Notes under the pieces: generated by a model
The model's database searches: none
The model's input: the letters and a program-made list of their open reading frames with translations, nothing else
What the model was told of the DNA's origin: nothing
Program-made: the position numbers and the translations under genes
Assembly (NCBI RefSeq): GCF_015832195.1
Contig: NW_024037374.1
Location: 372,001-436,000, forward strand
Length of the DNA stretch: 64,000 nucleotides
From: Motacilla alba alba
Taxonomy: Eukaryota > Chordata > Aves > Passeriformes > Motacillidae
Direction of reading: 5' to 3'
Shown here: piece after piece, positions 26,191-36,969 of the stretch
How the letters are laid out: every line of letters begins with the position of its first letter
Position numbering within the stretch: the first letter of the stretch is position 1

Positions 26191-29170
26191 CCGGCACCCA
26201 GAAGCCATTTTCCATCAGATAAAGAGGTCATTTCCCCAGGCTCTGCGTATCAGCTCAGAGGTGGCATTTGGTACTGTAAGGGCAGGGAGGTTCCTACTTG
26301 CTGGCAGCTTTAGTTTTGAAAAAAATGCATCAAAATTTGCAATTTAGGTTAGCACCACAGTGGCATGCAGTTTGAGTGGTACCAAAATGAGGCCATTTTC
26401 CATGGGAAAAACAAGTCATTACCCCAGGTTCTGGGTATCAGCTCAGAGCTGGCATTTGGTACTGTAAGAGCAGGGAGGTTCCTAAGTGATGGCAGCATTA
26501 TATTTGGAGAAATCCAGGAAAGTTTGCAAATTTTTCGGTTCGCACCTAGTGTTTCCCTGTGTTGTGGCCACACAGGGAGGCCATTTTCCATGGGAAAAAG
26601 ACGTCATTTCCCCAGGGTCTATGTATCAGCTCTATGGTGGCTTTTGGGGCTCTACCAGTGCACGGTCCTAGTTTCTGTCAGCTTTAGTTTTGGACAAATC
26701 CAACAAAGTTACAAGTTTTCACTTGGCTCCCCACTGTCTGCCAGGGTGAGTGGCTGCAAACGGAGGCCATTTTCCATGGGGTAAAGAAGTCATTTCCCCA
26801 GGGTCTGGATATCAGCTCAGAGGTGTCATTTGGGGCTCTAATAGTGTGCACAGTCCCAGTTTCTGACAGCTTTAGTTTTGGAGAAATCCAGCCAAGTTTG
26901 CAAATTTTTAGTTTGGCACGTCCCTGTCTTTTATTGTTAGGGACCATTAAATGATGACATATTCCATGGGAATAAGAAGTCATTTCCCCACGCACTGGGT
27001 ACATCTTCAGTTGTGGCGTTTGGTGCAAATGAAATTCTTGGGCCTTGTTGCTGGCAGCAATATTTTTGGTGAAATCCAGGAGAATTTGCAAATTTTTTGG
27101 TTGGCACCCCACTACAGCCAGTGCATGCAGCTGCACATGGAGACCATTTTCCATGGGAATAACAAGTAATTTCCCCCGGCTCTGAGCATTTGCTCAGAGG
27201 TGGCGTTTCAGGCTGTAAGGGATTGAAGGGTCCTACTTGTTGTCACCTTTAGTTTTGGAGAAATGCAGCAAAGTTTGCAAATTTTTAGGCTGGCACCCCA
27301 GTGTTGGCCTTTGACAGTGGCAAAACAGAGGCCATATTCCATGGGAAAAAGAAGTAATTTCCCCAAGCTCTGGGTACCAGCTCAGAGGTGGTGTTTGGGG
27401 CTCTAACAATGTGCACCGTCCTAGTTTCTTTCATCTTTCGTTTTAGAGAAATGCAGCATAGTTTGCAAATTGATTGGTATGCACCCCAATGCCAGTTAGT
27501 GTGTTTGGCAGCAAAGGGAGGTCACTTTCCATGGGAAAAAGAAGGCCTTTTTCCCAGGGTCTGGGAATAAGGTCAGTGGTGGCATTTGGGGCAGAATGAA
27601 ATTCTTGGGCCCAGTTGCTGGCAGCATTATTTTTTGAGAAATCTTGGAAATTTTTCAAATTTTTAGATTGGCACCGCACTGTCAGCCAGTGCAAGTGTCT
27701 ACGCACGGAGGCCATTTTCCATGGGTGTGTGTGCCACTCACTCGGGTTTCACCAAATTTTGTGAGATTTGCAGGGGTCCCAGGACAAGGGTAGAGACAAG
27801 AATCTTGACTCCATGTTTCTGAAGGCTGATTTATTATATTATGATATATATTATATTAAAAATGCTATACTAAAACTATACTAAAAGAATAGAGAGAAAA
27901 GATTCATCAGAAGGCTGGACAGGAATAAAATGGAATGAATAACAAAGGCTTGTGACTGACCAGAGAGTCTGACCCAGCTGCATTCTTGATTGGTTATTAA
28001 GTAGAAACACCCAACATGGACCAATCAGAGATGCACCTGTTGCATTCCACAGCAGCAGATACTTATTGTTCACATTTCATTCTTGAGGCTCCTCAGCTTC
28101 TCAGGAGAAGAAAATCCTAGCAAAGAATTTTCATAAAATATGTCTGTGACACATGGGGAAAATAAATCATTTCCCCCAGCTCTGGGTATTAGCTCAGAGG
28201 TGGCATTTCAAGATGTAAGGGAGTGAAGGGTCCTACTTGCTGGCAGCTTTACTTTTGGAGAAATCCAGCAAGACTTACAAATTTTTATCTTGGCACCTGT
28301 ATGTCAGCCATTGCGAGTTTCTGCAAATGGAGGTTATTTTTCATGGGGGAAAAAGGTCATTTCCCCAAAGTCTGGGTATCAGCTCTGAGAGGGTGTTTGG
28401 AGTGTGTATAGTGTGCACGGTCTAAATTTCTGTCACTTTTAGTTTTGGAGAAATCCAGCAAAGTTTGCATATTTTTAGTTTGGCACCCCAGTGTCAGCCA
28501 GTGCAAGTGTCACTGTGCAAGTGGCAGCAAACGGAGTTTATTTTCCATGGGAAAACAGAGTCATTTCCCCAGGGTTTGAGAATCAGCTCAGCGGTAGTGC
28601 TTGGGGCTCTAAGACAATGTGCTGTCCTAATTGCTGGCAGCTTTAGGTTTGGAGAAATCCAGCAATGTTTGCAAATATTTAGGTTGGTCCCCACTGTCAT
28701 CCGTTGTGGGGGACCAGAAAAGGAAGCCATTTTCCGTGGGAAAAGAAGTCATTTCCCCAGGCTCTAGGAATCAGCTCAGAGGTGGAATTTGGGGCTCAAC
28801 AGGAATGCTTGGGCCTAGTTTCTGTCACCTTTAGTTTTGGAGAAATCCAGCAATGTTTGCATATATTTAGTTTGGCACCCCAGTGTCAGCCTGTGCGAGT
28901 GGCAGCAAACAGAGCTTATTTTCCATGGGAAAAAGAAGTAAATTCCCCAGGGTCTGGGTATCAGATGAAAGGGGGCATTTGAGTGTGAACTAAATTCTTG
29001 GGCCTAGTAGCTGGCAGCATTATTTTTGGAGAAATCCAGGAAAGTTTGCAAATTTCTACCTTGGCACCCCACTGTCATGCAGTGCAAGTGGCCGTAAGTG
29101 GAGGCTATTTTCCATGGGAAAAAGAAGTCATTTCCCCAAACTCTGGGTACCAGCTCAGAGGTGCTTCCTG
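26190..29170 (-). repeat. Satellite B block 4, inverted and diverged
   Basis: Monomers are inverted again from about 26190, with landmarks gccattttccatgggaaaaa, tcatttccccagggtctggg and tttggagaaatccagcaaag recurring every 180-195 bp. They belong to the diverged subfamily seen in block 3. The array ends near 29170 in non-repetitive GC-richer sequence. An LTR interrupts it at 27726-28151. Confidence 0.9.
27726..28151 (-). mobile_element. Solo LTR with 6-bp target duplication
   Basis: A 426-bp insertion bounded by TG and CA, flanked by catggg on both sides (27720-27725 and 28152-28157). A 6-bp duplication is typical of ERVK/alpharetrovirus-like integration. The minus strand has an AATAAA signal followed by gcctt and an atggagtcaag stretch. 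A related copy in the opposite orientation lies at 32636-33000. Confidence 0.87.
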
Positions 29171-29360
29171 AGCCCCTGTGCCAGGGAGGGTCAGGCTTGA
29201 GGTTACATGACCCCCGTGAGGGTCCACAGCCAATCAGGAACAGTGCATGTGATGCCCTACGGGGGGGTGCCATGGTAGCAGCCATTGGGTGAGGAACCAG
29301 AGGAGCCCTTGAGGGCCATGGGGGTTGCTTGAGGGCCATGGGTTTACTTGTGGGCAAGCA
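29171..29360. other. No gene seen; short unique segment
   Basis: GC-rich sequence between the satellite and a G-rich minisatellite. It contains an agccaatcagg CCAAT-type box near 29230 but no TATA element, reading frame or splice-bounded exon that I can support. Confidence 0.5.
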
Positions 29361-29730
29361 GCCCGCTTTAGGCTCATGGGGTCACTTGTGGGTCATCAGG
29401 TCCTTTGAGGGTCATGGGGGTCGCTTGCCAGCCAGGGAGTCACTCAAAGACTGGAGGGTGATTGAGGGTCATGAGGCACCTTTTTGGGGCTGGAGGACAT
29501 TTGTGGGTCAGAGGGGTCACTGGTGGGCCTGGATACGCCCTTTTGGGCCAGGGGGTCACTGGTGGGGATAGAGGTGCCCTTGTGGGCTAAGGGGCGGTCA
29601 CTTGTGTGGTGGGGGGGAGCAGTTGTAGGTCATGGGTCACTTGAGGGGCTGAGGGGGCACTTGTGGGTTGGGGAGACAATTCTGGCTCAGGAAGTCCCTT
29701 GTGGGGCTGGGGGAACACTTGTGGGACTGC
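29360..29730 (+). repeat. Degenerate G-rich minisatellite
   Basis: Imperfect repeats of 25-45 bp built on gggtcacttgtgggtcat and related strings. Copies vary in length. The G-rich strand has many GGG and GGGG runs. Open frames here reflect the repeat and differ between copies. Confidence 0.6.
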
Positions 29731-30360
29731 GACCCCTTGTGACATGCAGCCCCCCTAGGCCCTCTTGGGGACCTCCTCCTCTGGATGCTGCGATGCCAAC
29801 AGCGGGCCATAAGGTAGGACATCCCCACCCCTAAATTTCAGGGGCCTGCCCCTGCGCCTCCCCTAGGTCCCCCTAACTCCTTAAAGCTTTAATTCAGATG
29901 CTATAAAAGTTAATTGCAAACAAAGGATAAGTTCAAAGGCCTTCTTCCATGCTTTACTCCCTCAGTTATTTTTTTGGAATTCATCCTTTAATTGTCCCAT
30001 GATCAGTTTCCACACATATCACAATCACAAGCACACATGCTGCCTGTATGTACCTGACACGAAACACAGCTTTGTATCTCACAAGACTCCCCAGTGGATC
30101 CCAAAGACCCTCAGAATCTCCTCAAAATGCTCCATAGCTCCCCCCTTCCAAACACACTATAAACCCTCAGGACCCTCCCAAACCTCCCTCTAAAACCTCC
30201 TCAGGCTCTCTAAAATAACCCATAGATCTGCCCACTCCCCTGCACCCCCCCAAAAGGGGCTACCCCAGATGGTCACAACTAGTCATGGACTGACGGATCC
30301 ATTTTTTGGGCTGATATGTATGTAGGTATAAATCTAATAGAGAGATAAGATATAATATAG
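29731..30360. other. No gene seen; low-complexity C- and A-rich sequence
   Basis: C-rich stretches and a ctcagaatctcctc-like region between 30040 and 30250 give way to AT-rich sequence. No exon, RNA gene or recognisable element was found. Confidence 0.5.
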
Positions 30361-30364
30361 AAAG

Positions 30365-30670
30365 GGGCCTTCAGGAGAGCTGGGGAGGGTTTTTGTCAGG
30401 ATGGAGGGTGAGGGTTTTCACCTGCCAGAGGGCAGGGTTAGATGGGATATTGGGAAGAAATTCCTCCCTGTGACAGTGGTGAGACTCTGGCACAGGTTGT
30501 CCAGACAAGCTGCAGCTGCTCCATCCCTGGAAGTGTCCAAGGCCAGGTTCAACAGGGCTTGGAGTAACCTGGGATAGTGGAAGATGTCCCTGCCCATGGC
30601 AGGGGGGAGATTGAGATGACCTTTGAAGTCCCTTCCAACCCAAACCAGCCTGGGATTCTAAAAGTGAGGG
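30365..30670 (+). mobile_element. CR1 LINE, 3' end fragment
   Basis: Matches the well-known CR1 3' region: a gggaagaaattcctccctgtg stretch, then ggttgtccagacaagctg, ccatccctggaagtgtccaa, a ccctgcccatggcagggggg run and finally aagtcccttccaaccc. The end is a degraded ttct repeat instead of the usual terminal octamers. It is 5'-truncated, as is typical for CR1. Confidence 0.92.
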
Positions 30671-30869
30671 AAGTTTGGAATGGGCAACCTTGGCTGACAC
30701 CAGGTGCCCCCCAGGCTGCTGCATCACTCATGCTTTAGGAAGAGACAGCAAGAGAAAACCTAATGAAAAAGCTCCCGGGAGAGATGGGTTGGGGTGGGGG
30801 GGTGTGAGTCTCTCAGGAACTGCTCCAGCCCTTTCCAGTCCCTCAGGTGGAGGCACTTGGGGCATGATT

Positions 30870-31095
30870 CCTACCCAACAGGCATCCCAGTGCGGGAGAA
30901 GACAGCCTCTTGATCTAGCCTGTTCTGATCCCTCTGCAGAGCCCTTCTGCCCTCCAGCAGATCCACACTCCCACACAAGTTGGTGTCATTTGTGAACTTA
31001 GTTTGACTTCCACTCGATCCCCTCATCCAGATCATCAATAAAGATGTTGAACAGGACTGGACCCGGCACTGACTCCTGGGGTCACCCACAAGTAA
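30870..31095 (-). mobile_element. CR1 LINE, reverse-transcriptase ORF fragment
   Basis: The minus strand encodes a decayed piece of the CR1 ORF2 product. Short motifs resembling Phe-Asn-Ile-Asp-Asp-Leu are visible, followed by Ser-Val-Asp-Leu-Leu-Glu-Gly-Arg-Arg-Ala-Leu-Gln-Arg-Asp. It is oriented opposite to the 3' fragment at 30365-30670, so the two are separate insertions. Confidence 0.85.
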
Positions 31096-31825
31096 TTGGG
31101 TGGTGTGGATAGAGTGGGAGCTTCAGACAAGCCCTGTCTTAGGCGAAGATTTTTGGGTACAGCTTGAATTAGGGGGCCTGCACCTAAACCACTCTGGCAC
31201 GCAAGTTCTAAGAGCGGCAGATCAGGTCTATTATGAAATTAGTTATTTATTCAATAGACAGGAGAAACAGACAAAAGGTCTTGAACAGAGTTACTTGCTA
31301 CACAGTATAAAACAAAAGAACTACTAGTAGATGACGTAAAAGAGTCACAACATTAAGGTACCTATATCAAAGCTAGGAAAGAAATAGTATAGAGTAGGAG
31401 TCAATGCTACTTACCACCAAACTGGCAAGAGTGTGCATAGAGTCCTTTCACTCAACCCTCAAGAGAGGAACCACAAAACCAGCATCCCAACTTTGGGGGA
31501 AAAGCCCCACACATTTCCAGGGAACGTGCAGAAACTTCTACTGTGTGAAAGTTTGGTGCAGCTTTAATAGATTGTGAAGTAAAGTGTCTGTCAGAAATTC
31601 CAGCTTATCTTTCCACAATCTTGGTTGCACAGCAAGATGTTTATTGTCAGCTACAAGTGTCACTTCCATGACAAAGTCACTTCCATGGCACCCAAAAAAC
31701 CCAAAGTCACTTCCATGGCACCCAAAAAACCACAAGACAGGCAGTCTTTAGTGATTTATTTCACCAATTAGCAAGCTCTTGTGGCAGGGAACATGTCCTG
31801 CTACACCGGCTCCAGCTGGATTTAG
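31096..31825. other. Unclassified repeat-like sequence
   Basis: AT-rich DNA with AATAAA on the minus strand near 31240 (ttatttattcaatag), possibly an old antisense LTR. At 31658-31735 a ~29-bp unit (aaagtcacttccatggcacc plus caaaaaacc) is repeated two to three times. No gene seen. Confidence 0.4.
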
Positions 31826-31990
31826 TTCCATTCCCCACCACGCTCTGGGCTTGGGCATCAGCCAGTTTTTCATGCAGCAAACAGTTCCCCTGTCCAATCC
31901 ATGACCAGCCAGCTTCTCCAGTGTCAAAGGCTTTACTGATGTCTATAAATATACATCCACCGCCCTTCCCTCATCTGCTGAGTGGGTCAT
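31825..31990 (-). mobile_element. CR1 LINE, internal fragment
   Basis: On the plus strand it reads as the reverse complement of CR1 ORF2: cagccagtttttcatgcagc, then ccagcttctccag, then tgtcaaaggctttactgatg, then a catccaccgcccttccctca stretch. It abuts the leucine-rich-repeat fragment with no spacer, suggesting truncation by rearrangement or insertion. Confidence 0.8.
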
Positions 31991-31995
31991 TCTGT

Positions 31996-32418
31996 CACCA
32001 CCTGCAGACCCTTGACCTGGGCGGGAACAACCTGCGGCACTTGGCAGCCATGGCATTCCAGGGCCTCCTGGGGCTTTACGGGCTGTACCTGGACCGCAAC
32101 TGGCTGCTGGAGGTGAGCGTGGCCGCGTTCCAGCCGGTGCAGGTGACACTGGGCGTGCTGCACCTGCGTGCCGATGCACTGCGCTGCCTGAGCCGACACC
32201 TGCAGCAGCTGCCGCCTTTCTGCTACCTGCATAACCTCTGCGACCTGAGGCTGCAGGCGCAGCAGCCATATGGTCTGCATGTGGTCCCACAAGGCTTCTT
32301 CCAGGGCCTCAATGCCTGGGGCTCGCTCGACCTGTCACAGAACTCGCTCTCAGCCATCCCTGCCGATGCCTTCGCTGACCTGGCACAGCTGCAGTGTTGC
32401 AGCCTGAATAGCTGCTAG
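31996..32418 (+). pseudogene. Toll-like-receptor-type LRR fragment (TLR21-like?)
   Basis: About 140 in-frame codons encode leucine-rich repeats: LQTLDLGGNNL at the start, LYGLYLDRN, then LRLQAQQPYGLHVVPQGFF, and SLDLSQNSLSAIPADAFADL before a stop at 32416-32418. Composition is very GC-rich, unlike the flanks. Toll-like receptor ectodomains have this repeat pattern, and avian TLR21 is a plausible source. There is no signal peptide, transmembrane segment or TIR domain. The left edge joins CR1 sequence directly and the last repeat degrades before the stop. I read it as a displaced gene fragment, with family assignment from pattern only. Confidence 0.5.
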
Positions 32419-32429
32419 TAAAGTCCAGG

Positions 32430-32635
32430 GTAAAGAAGCAAAAAGGGCCTTTGCCTAATATCCACAGATGTTTAATTCAGCCGTGCAGTAACATGTTCAG
32501 GTCCCAGGCACACACACATGGAGGGTCCAGGTTTCTCTCTCCCCAGGGGTCCGGGATCACCCTGGTCTTGGGGCAGTACAAAGATAAGGGCCAATCAGGG
32601 AATAGGGAGGGAGTGGCTCAGCGTAGTTATGATAT
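32430..32635. mobile_element. Possible LTR remnant
   Basis: About 200 bp of moderately AT-rich sequence between the LRR fragment and the next LTR, with an agataagggccaatcaggg segment and a gtttaattcag run that looks like an inverted poly(A) region. Assignment is weak. Confidence 0.3.
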
Positions 32636-33000
32636 ATTATGAAAATTCCTTTGCTAGGATTTTCTTCTCCTGAGAAGCTGAAGGGCCTCAGCTTCAAGTC
32701 TAAACAATTTGTTATCTGCTACTGTGGAATGCAGTAGGTGCTTCCTTGATTGGTCGATGTGGGATGTTTCTACTTGGTAACCAATCATTGAGGCAGCAGC
32801 TCTTGGACTTTCTGGGAGTCACAGAACTTTGTTACTCATTCCTTTCTATTCCTGTCTCGCCTTCTGATGAATCTTTCTCTCTGTTCTTTGTAGTACAGTT
32901 TTAGTGTGGTCTTTTTAATGTAATATATATAATAATATAATAAACTAGCCTTCTGAAATATGGAGTCAAGATTTCTCCTTCCCTTCACCCTTGTCCTGAC
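32636..33000 (+). mobile_element. LTR, same family as 27726-28151
   Basis: Shares long blocks with the reverse complement of the 27726-28151 LTR: atgaaaattcctttgctagg, ttttcttctcctgagaagct, gccttctgatgaatcttt, a tttagt stretch, aataaac at 32939, and atggagtcaag. The 3' third of the family consensus is replaced after 33000 by sequence of another element. Confidence 0.82.
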
Positions 33001-33179
33001 TGCCCTGAAGACCACATCAAATGTACCCCGGACGTGTGGCATCTGGTCACCTCCGACCATGTGGCATTGATGGTCACTACCCCTGTGACCACAGAAGTGG
33101 CTTCTAGATCGGAGCTGAAGAACCAAAGACCCTGAATTTGGGCAGAGTTCATAGCCAAGGCTGACCACTGTTGGAACCC

Positions 33180-34257
33180 AGAATGTCCCTCAGACATTCT
33201 TGGATGTTCCGGACCCAGGTCAGAAGCATCTGAGACCCTGGCATGCAGCCAGAAAGCCCTGTGGCTTTGAATCTGACCCATGAAGCAATTTACCAACCTT
33301 GCAGGAAGAATAAGAAGTCACAAAAGTTTAGGTATTGTAGTAGAAGTAGTCACAAAGTGAAAGGAAGAGTTTTTGAGTGCTATACAGGGGGGTTTTAGGC
33401 CTTGTACACAGGGGTCCAAGTTTTGTACATGGGGGTCGGAACTTCTAAGATGGAGGGATTTGGGTGTGTCCTGTCCTCCTTCTTTCTCCTTCCTAACCTC
33501 TATGTTCATTATGATGTTGGCACTCACAGATTGGTTTAGAGGGAAAACTGAGGGAAATGGGCAAATGTGACACAAGTTCGTGCAAGTGAAGGATGTCAGA
33601 AGATGTTGAGAAGAATCCTAGGTGGGAGGAGATGATGGAGTGGCCTTTGGCTGGACTTTTTATATAGCCATAGACAGACCCATTTTCTTCCTGGGACACA
33701 GAGACTGCATTTAGGGGGAGGCAATGGCTTGGAGCCAAGAGAGGGCAGTGAAGGAAAGATGTGAACAGAGATGGAGAGGAAGATCTCTGTTCTCAAGACC
33801 CCTCGGCCCCAGGGGGTAAAACTGGGGGGGGGACTGGCATCCCAAAACTGAGAGACTGTTGCTCTTTTGGAACTGACCAAAGCATCCTTAAAAGAGGAAC
33901 CCTAGAAGCAGCTCTGGTCCATTCACAGTGGTGAGAGCACTGGACATGGAAGGAAGAGATCATGATATGGTACAAGAGGGACCCTTCTCTCCTTGAGGAA
34001 CCGAGAGTTGATTACCTGAAGGGTGGTAATGGACTGAGAATTAATTATCTGAGAGATGGTAACCTGACTGAAAGTCCAAGGTTGTCTCACTGTACTGTGT
34101 TGGAAATTTGGGTGGGGGGAGGAGGAATGTTTTGGAAGGTTTTCATTTTAAATTCTGTGTGTTCATTTTCTTATAGTTGTAAGTTAATAAAGTTGTTTTT
34201 TTGTTTTCCTTTATTCCTAAGCTACAGCCTGCTTTGCTCTATTTCTAGCCACATCTA
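33180..34257 (+). mobile_element. ERV 3' internal remnant plus LTR
   Basis: 33180-33350 resembles the segment just upstream of the LTR at 61255 on the minus strand (shared pieces include ctgagaccctggcatg and gtagaagtagtcacaaagtg). From about 33353 it matches that LTR (tttttgagtgctatacaggg, then ttttgtacatgggggtc). It then diverges into a longer LTR with a ttttatatagcc TATA-like box near 33657, AATAAA near 34186, and an end near 34257 (cacatctaaca). The two copies lie in opposite orientation 27 kb apart. Confidence 0.75.
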
Positions 34258-36280
34258 ACAGCCGACACCAGCGAGAATATATTTTCATGGGGGCACTGGC
34301 ATTGTGCCAGCATCAAAACATGACAGGCAGGAATGAGCATAAATCCCGGGGTGACGGATGAGATGTATCAGAAGCTGGGTGGCGGTAGCTGGAACTGTGG
34401 TATGTCCCAGCAGGGCAGCAGGCTACACCACAGAGAAACCCAGAGCAGTGCCAAAGAAGTGGTGTGGGGTGGGGCAGCAGCGTCCCAGCAGGGCAGGGAC
34501 AGGTGGACTCAGGATCCTGAGCACCTGAGAAAATGGTGATAGGTCCCTCTTTTAGTGAGGTAGGTGTTAATAAGGTCCCAATTTGGTGGCTGCTCCAGTG
34601 AGCAGAGGCTCATCCCCCAGCAGAAGAAGCAGCTCCGGGCTGGGTTATGGTGGTGGCAGCAAATTCCTTTTCCCAAGCAGAAGCTCCGACCGTCCTCCTC
34701 TGAAGCCCAGAGAGAGAGGGAGCAGCTGCCCTCAGCCCTGTCCTTTGCCTTGTCCCAATTCTCGTGGTATCTCCCCCCTCGGAGAGAAACTCCCAGAGAA
34801 GAGAAGTGCAACCAGATCCCCTCCTCTCCTGAGCTTGATCACATCTTTCGTTTCTTAAGTACCCAGACTGCGGAGTGTGCACCAGGCTCAACAGGGTCTG
34901 CTTCTCCCCTGATTCCACCAGGCCTCTTCCCTTGGCTGTGGTTCTGCTGGATAGTTAGGTGGGGACAGTGGGAATCTTGTTCAACCATTCATTCACTATT
35001 TAGAACCCTGCAGACACTTCCTCAATTCCTCTCCAAGATGACCACAGCACACCAGTGATGTCACAGCTCTTGTCCTTCAGGTCAAGAATCCCCAACGGGG
35101 CACTCTGGTCTCTCCTCCAAGGGCACAAAGCAGCAAAATCCACAAGGAAAGTCTTCCCCCATGGGCCCTGCATCTCCTTGGGTGAGTTCCAGAGCAAACT
35201 GTCAAGGCAGTGGCCTGAAATGTTTTCCCAGCTGGGCCATAACAGATTTCTGCTGGATCTGCATTGTCCCTGGGGAAAGAGAGGTGCAGAACCCTTCACT
35301 AATGCCCTGGAATGTCAAACAGGAATCACAGCCATGGACAGCTCTTGGGAACCATGTCATCGTGAATTTTCCTTCCTGAAAGCCCAAGATGTCTGAATGT
35401 CCTCCTGGTGCCTCAGGCCCTGGGTAAACAGGGCTTGTCAGAGATGCTGGCAGGGGACCAACACCCCTCCTCCTCACAGGGCACCTCTGTTACCCCAATT
35501 AGCTCCAAGTGGCTGCCTGGGGACAGGTGCCCACTTCCCCATGTCCCTGGGATGGGCACATCCTGCTCAGGGCCAGGGCTGGCCTGGGCCCAGAGCCAGG
35601 GCCATGACCCAGGTGCTCTGGGAGGGCTCAGTGGCTGCAGGTGGGACAGGATGAGGGGCAGGGCAGGGCATATTCCCCTCTGGACAGTGCTCTGGGCATG
35701 GAGCTTGGACGGGTTTGGCATCTGCAGGGAAAGGGACATCGGGTTGTGTGGATGTGGGAATTGTCCCTCCTGAGCCATTCCCCAGCCCTCAGCCTTGTCT
35801 GCAGGTGATCAGCATTGCCCAGTGCTCCCCAGTGTCTCCAGTGACTGGAGATGGCAATCACCCACCTGATCACATGTCCCTTGTTCCCCTTTTTCTCCCA
35901 CATGTTGGGTTTGGGGCTGGGCTCAGCTCTGGGCTGTCCCACTGGGAAAGCTCTGGGAGGGGAGGGGCAGCAGGAGATGGGGGATCTGGCACTGGGGCTG
36001 TTGGAGGATGGATTGTGTTGGACTGGGGTGTTGTCTCCACAGGGTCCCCAGATGCCTTTGGCTCCCTGCCTGCCCCCCTTGGCCCCTCAGGTGCCTGGGC
36101 CCTTCCAGGGACAGCTGCCCGGTGCAGGAAGCTGGAGGGATGCTGGGCAAGGGGGCTGGATCCGTGCCACAGGTGGGATGGACTCTGTGCCAGGGCAGGG
36201 CCAGTGGCCAGGGCTGGGGGCTGTGCCAAGCCGGGCTTTGGCCTGGGGGCTGGCAGGGAGGGTGCAGGGAGGAGTCCCGG
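34258..36280. other. No gene seen
   Basis: About 2 kb of moderately GC-rich sequence without a recognisable repeat, RNA gene or multi-exon signature. Open frames here are short, overlap on both strands and show no family motif. It forms the upstream flank of the candidate peptide gene at 36285. Confidence 0.5.
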
Positions 36281-36284
36281 CAGG

Positions 36285-36292
36285 GATAAAGG
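36285..36292 (+). promoter_or_regulatory. TATA-like box (gataaagg)
   Basis: gataaagg lies 59 bp upstream of the ATG at 36344. This fits initiation near 36315 and a ~30-base 5' leader. The first base departs from TATAAA, so strength is uncertain. Confidence 0.4.
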
Positions 36293-36343
36293 TGCTCCTC
36301 ATCTGCTGCAGCCTCACCCAGCGCTGCCCAGAGCGAGAGGAAG

Positions 36344-36904
36344 ATGAAGGTGGCTGTGCTCAGCGTGGCCCTGCTCTTCTCCATCCTGCTGTGCCCCCCG
36401 GCACAGGCCAAGGTGAGGCACCAGCCAAATGCTGTCCCACATCCTGCCCTTTCTGCCCTCCCATCCCACCCTTTTGGTCCCTCCTCTGTGTCCCATTCCG
36501 GGTCCCCAAATGCCCTCCCACTGACCATTCCTGAGGCCTTTCCTTCCATGTCCCCCCTCAATCCTTTGCCTTTCTTCCTGGCCACTGCAGAAGGGTCCCC
36601 CTGTATAATTCCCTGACTCACTCTCTACCCTCCAATCCTCTCCCAGTCCTGTTGGTTTTGTCCCCACTTACCCTCTTTCTTCTGTCCCCACCAAGCCCCT
36701 CCCTGTGCCTGGCTGCCTCTCTGGATGGCTAGGTGAGCTGTGCCTGCAGGGACAGGGGTGGAGACAAAGCCCATCCATGGCCCAGTGGCCTCCAGAGGTC
36801 ACGTTCTGGGGTTTGTCTTTTAGGATTGGGAGTTGTGGGGACACCGGTGTCCCAATCCCCTCTGGTGGCATGAGGAGATGATCATCCCTGGAGGAACCCT
36901 CTGA
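36344..36904 (+). CDS. Candidate two-exon secreted peptide gene
   Basis: Not recognised. Exon 1 (36344-36412) encodes 23 residues with a textbook signal peptide: MK, then a hydrophobic core AVLSVALLFSILLC, then PPAQA before Lys. It ends at a consensus donor (aag|gtgagg, phase 0). A pyrimidine-rich acceptor (gtttgtcttttag) at 36823 opens a 26-codon frame to TGA at 36902-36904. A poly(A) signal follows 44 bases later. The predicted product is 49 residues with a Trp-rich mature part containing one Cys. A second acceptor at about 36590 (ccactgcag) would add only five residues before a stop. A cysteine-rich middle exon may have been missed or lost. Confidence 0.4.
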
Positions 36905-36947
36905 TCCCTGTGAGCCCTGGGCCATTTCCCTTCAATAATCAATAATT

Positions 36948-36953
36948 AATAAA
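36948..36953 (+). terminator. Poly(A) signal AATAAA
   Basis: AATAAA, followed by a tgtctgtgtgtctg GT-rich stretch that could be the downstream element. It closes the candidate peptide gene about 45 bases after its predicted stop. Confidence 0.5.
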
Positions 36954-36969
36954 CCCTTTCAGCAAAGCT

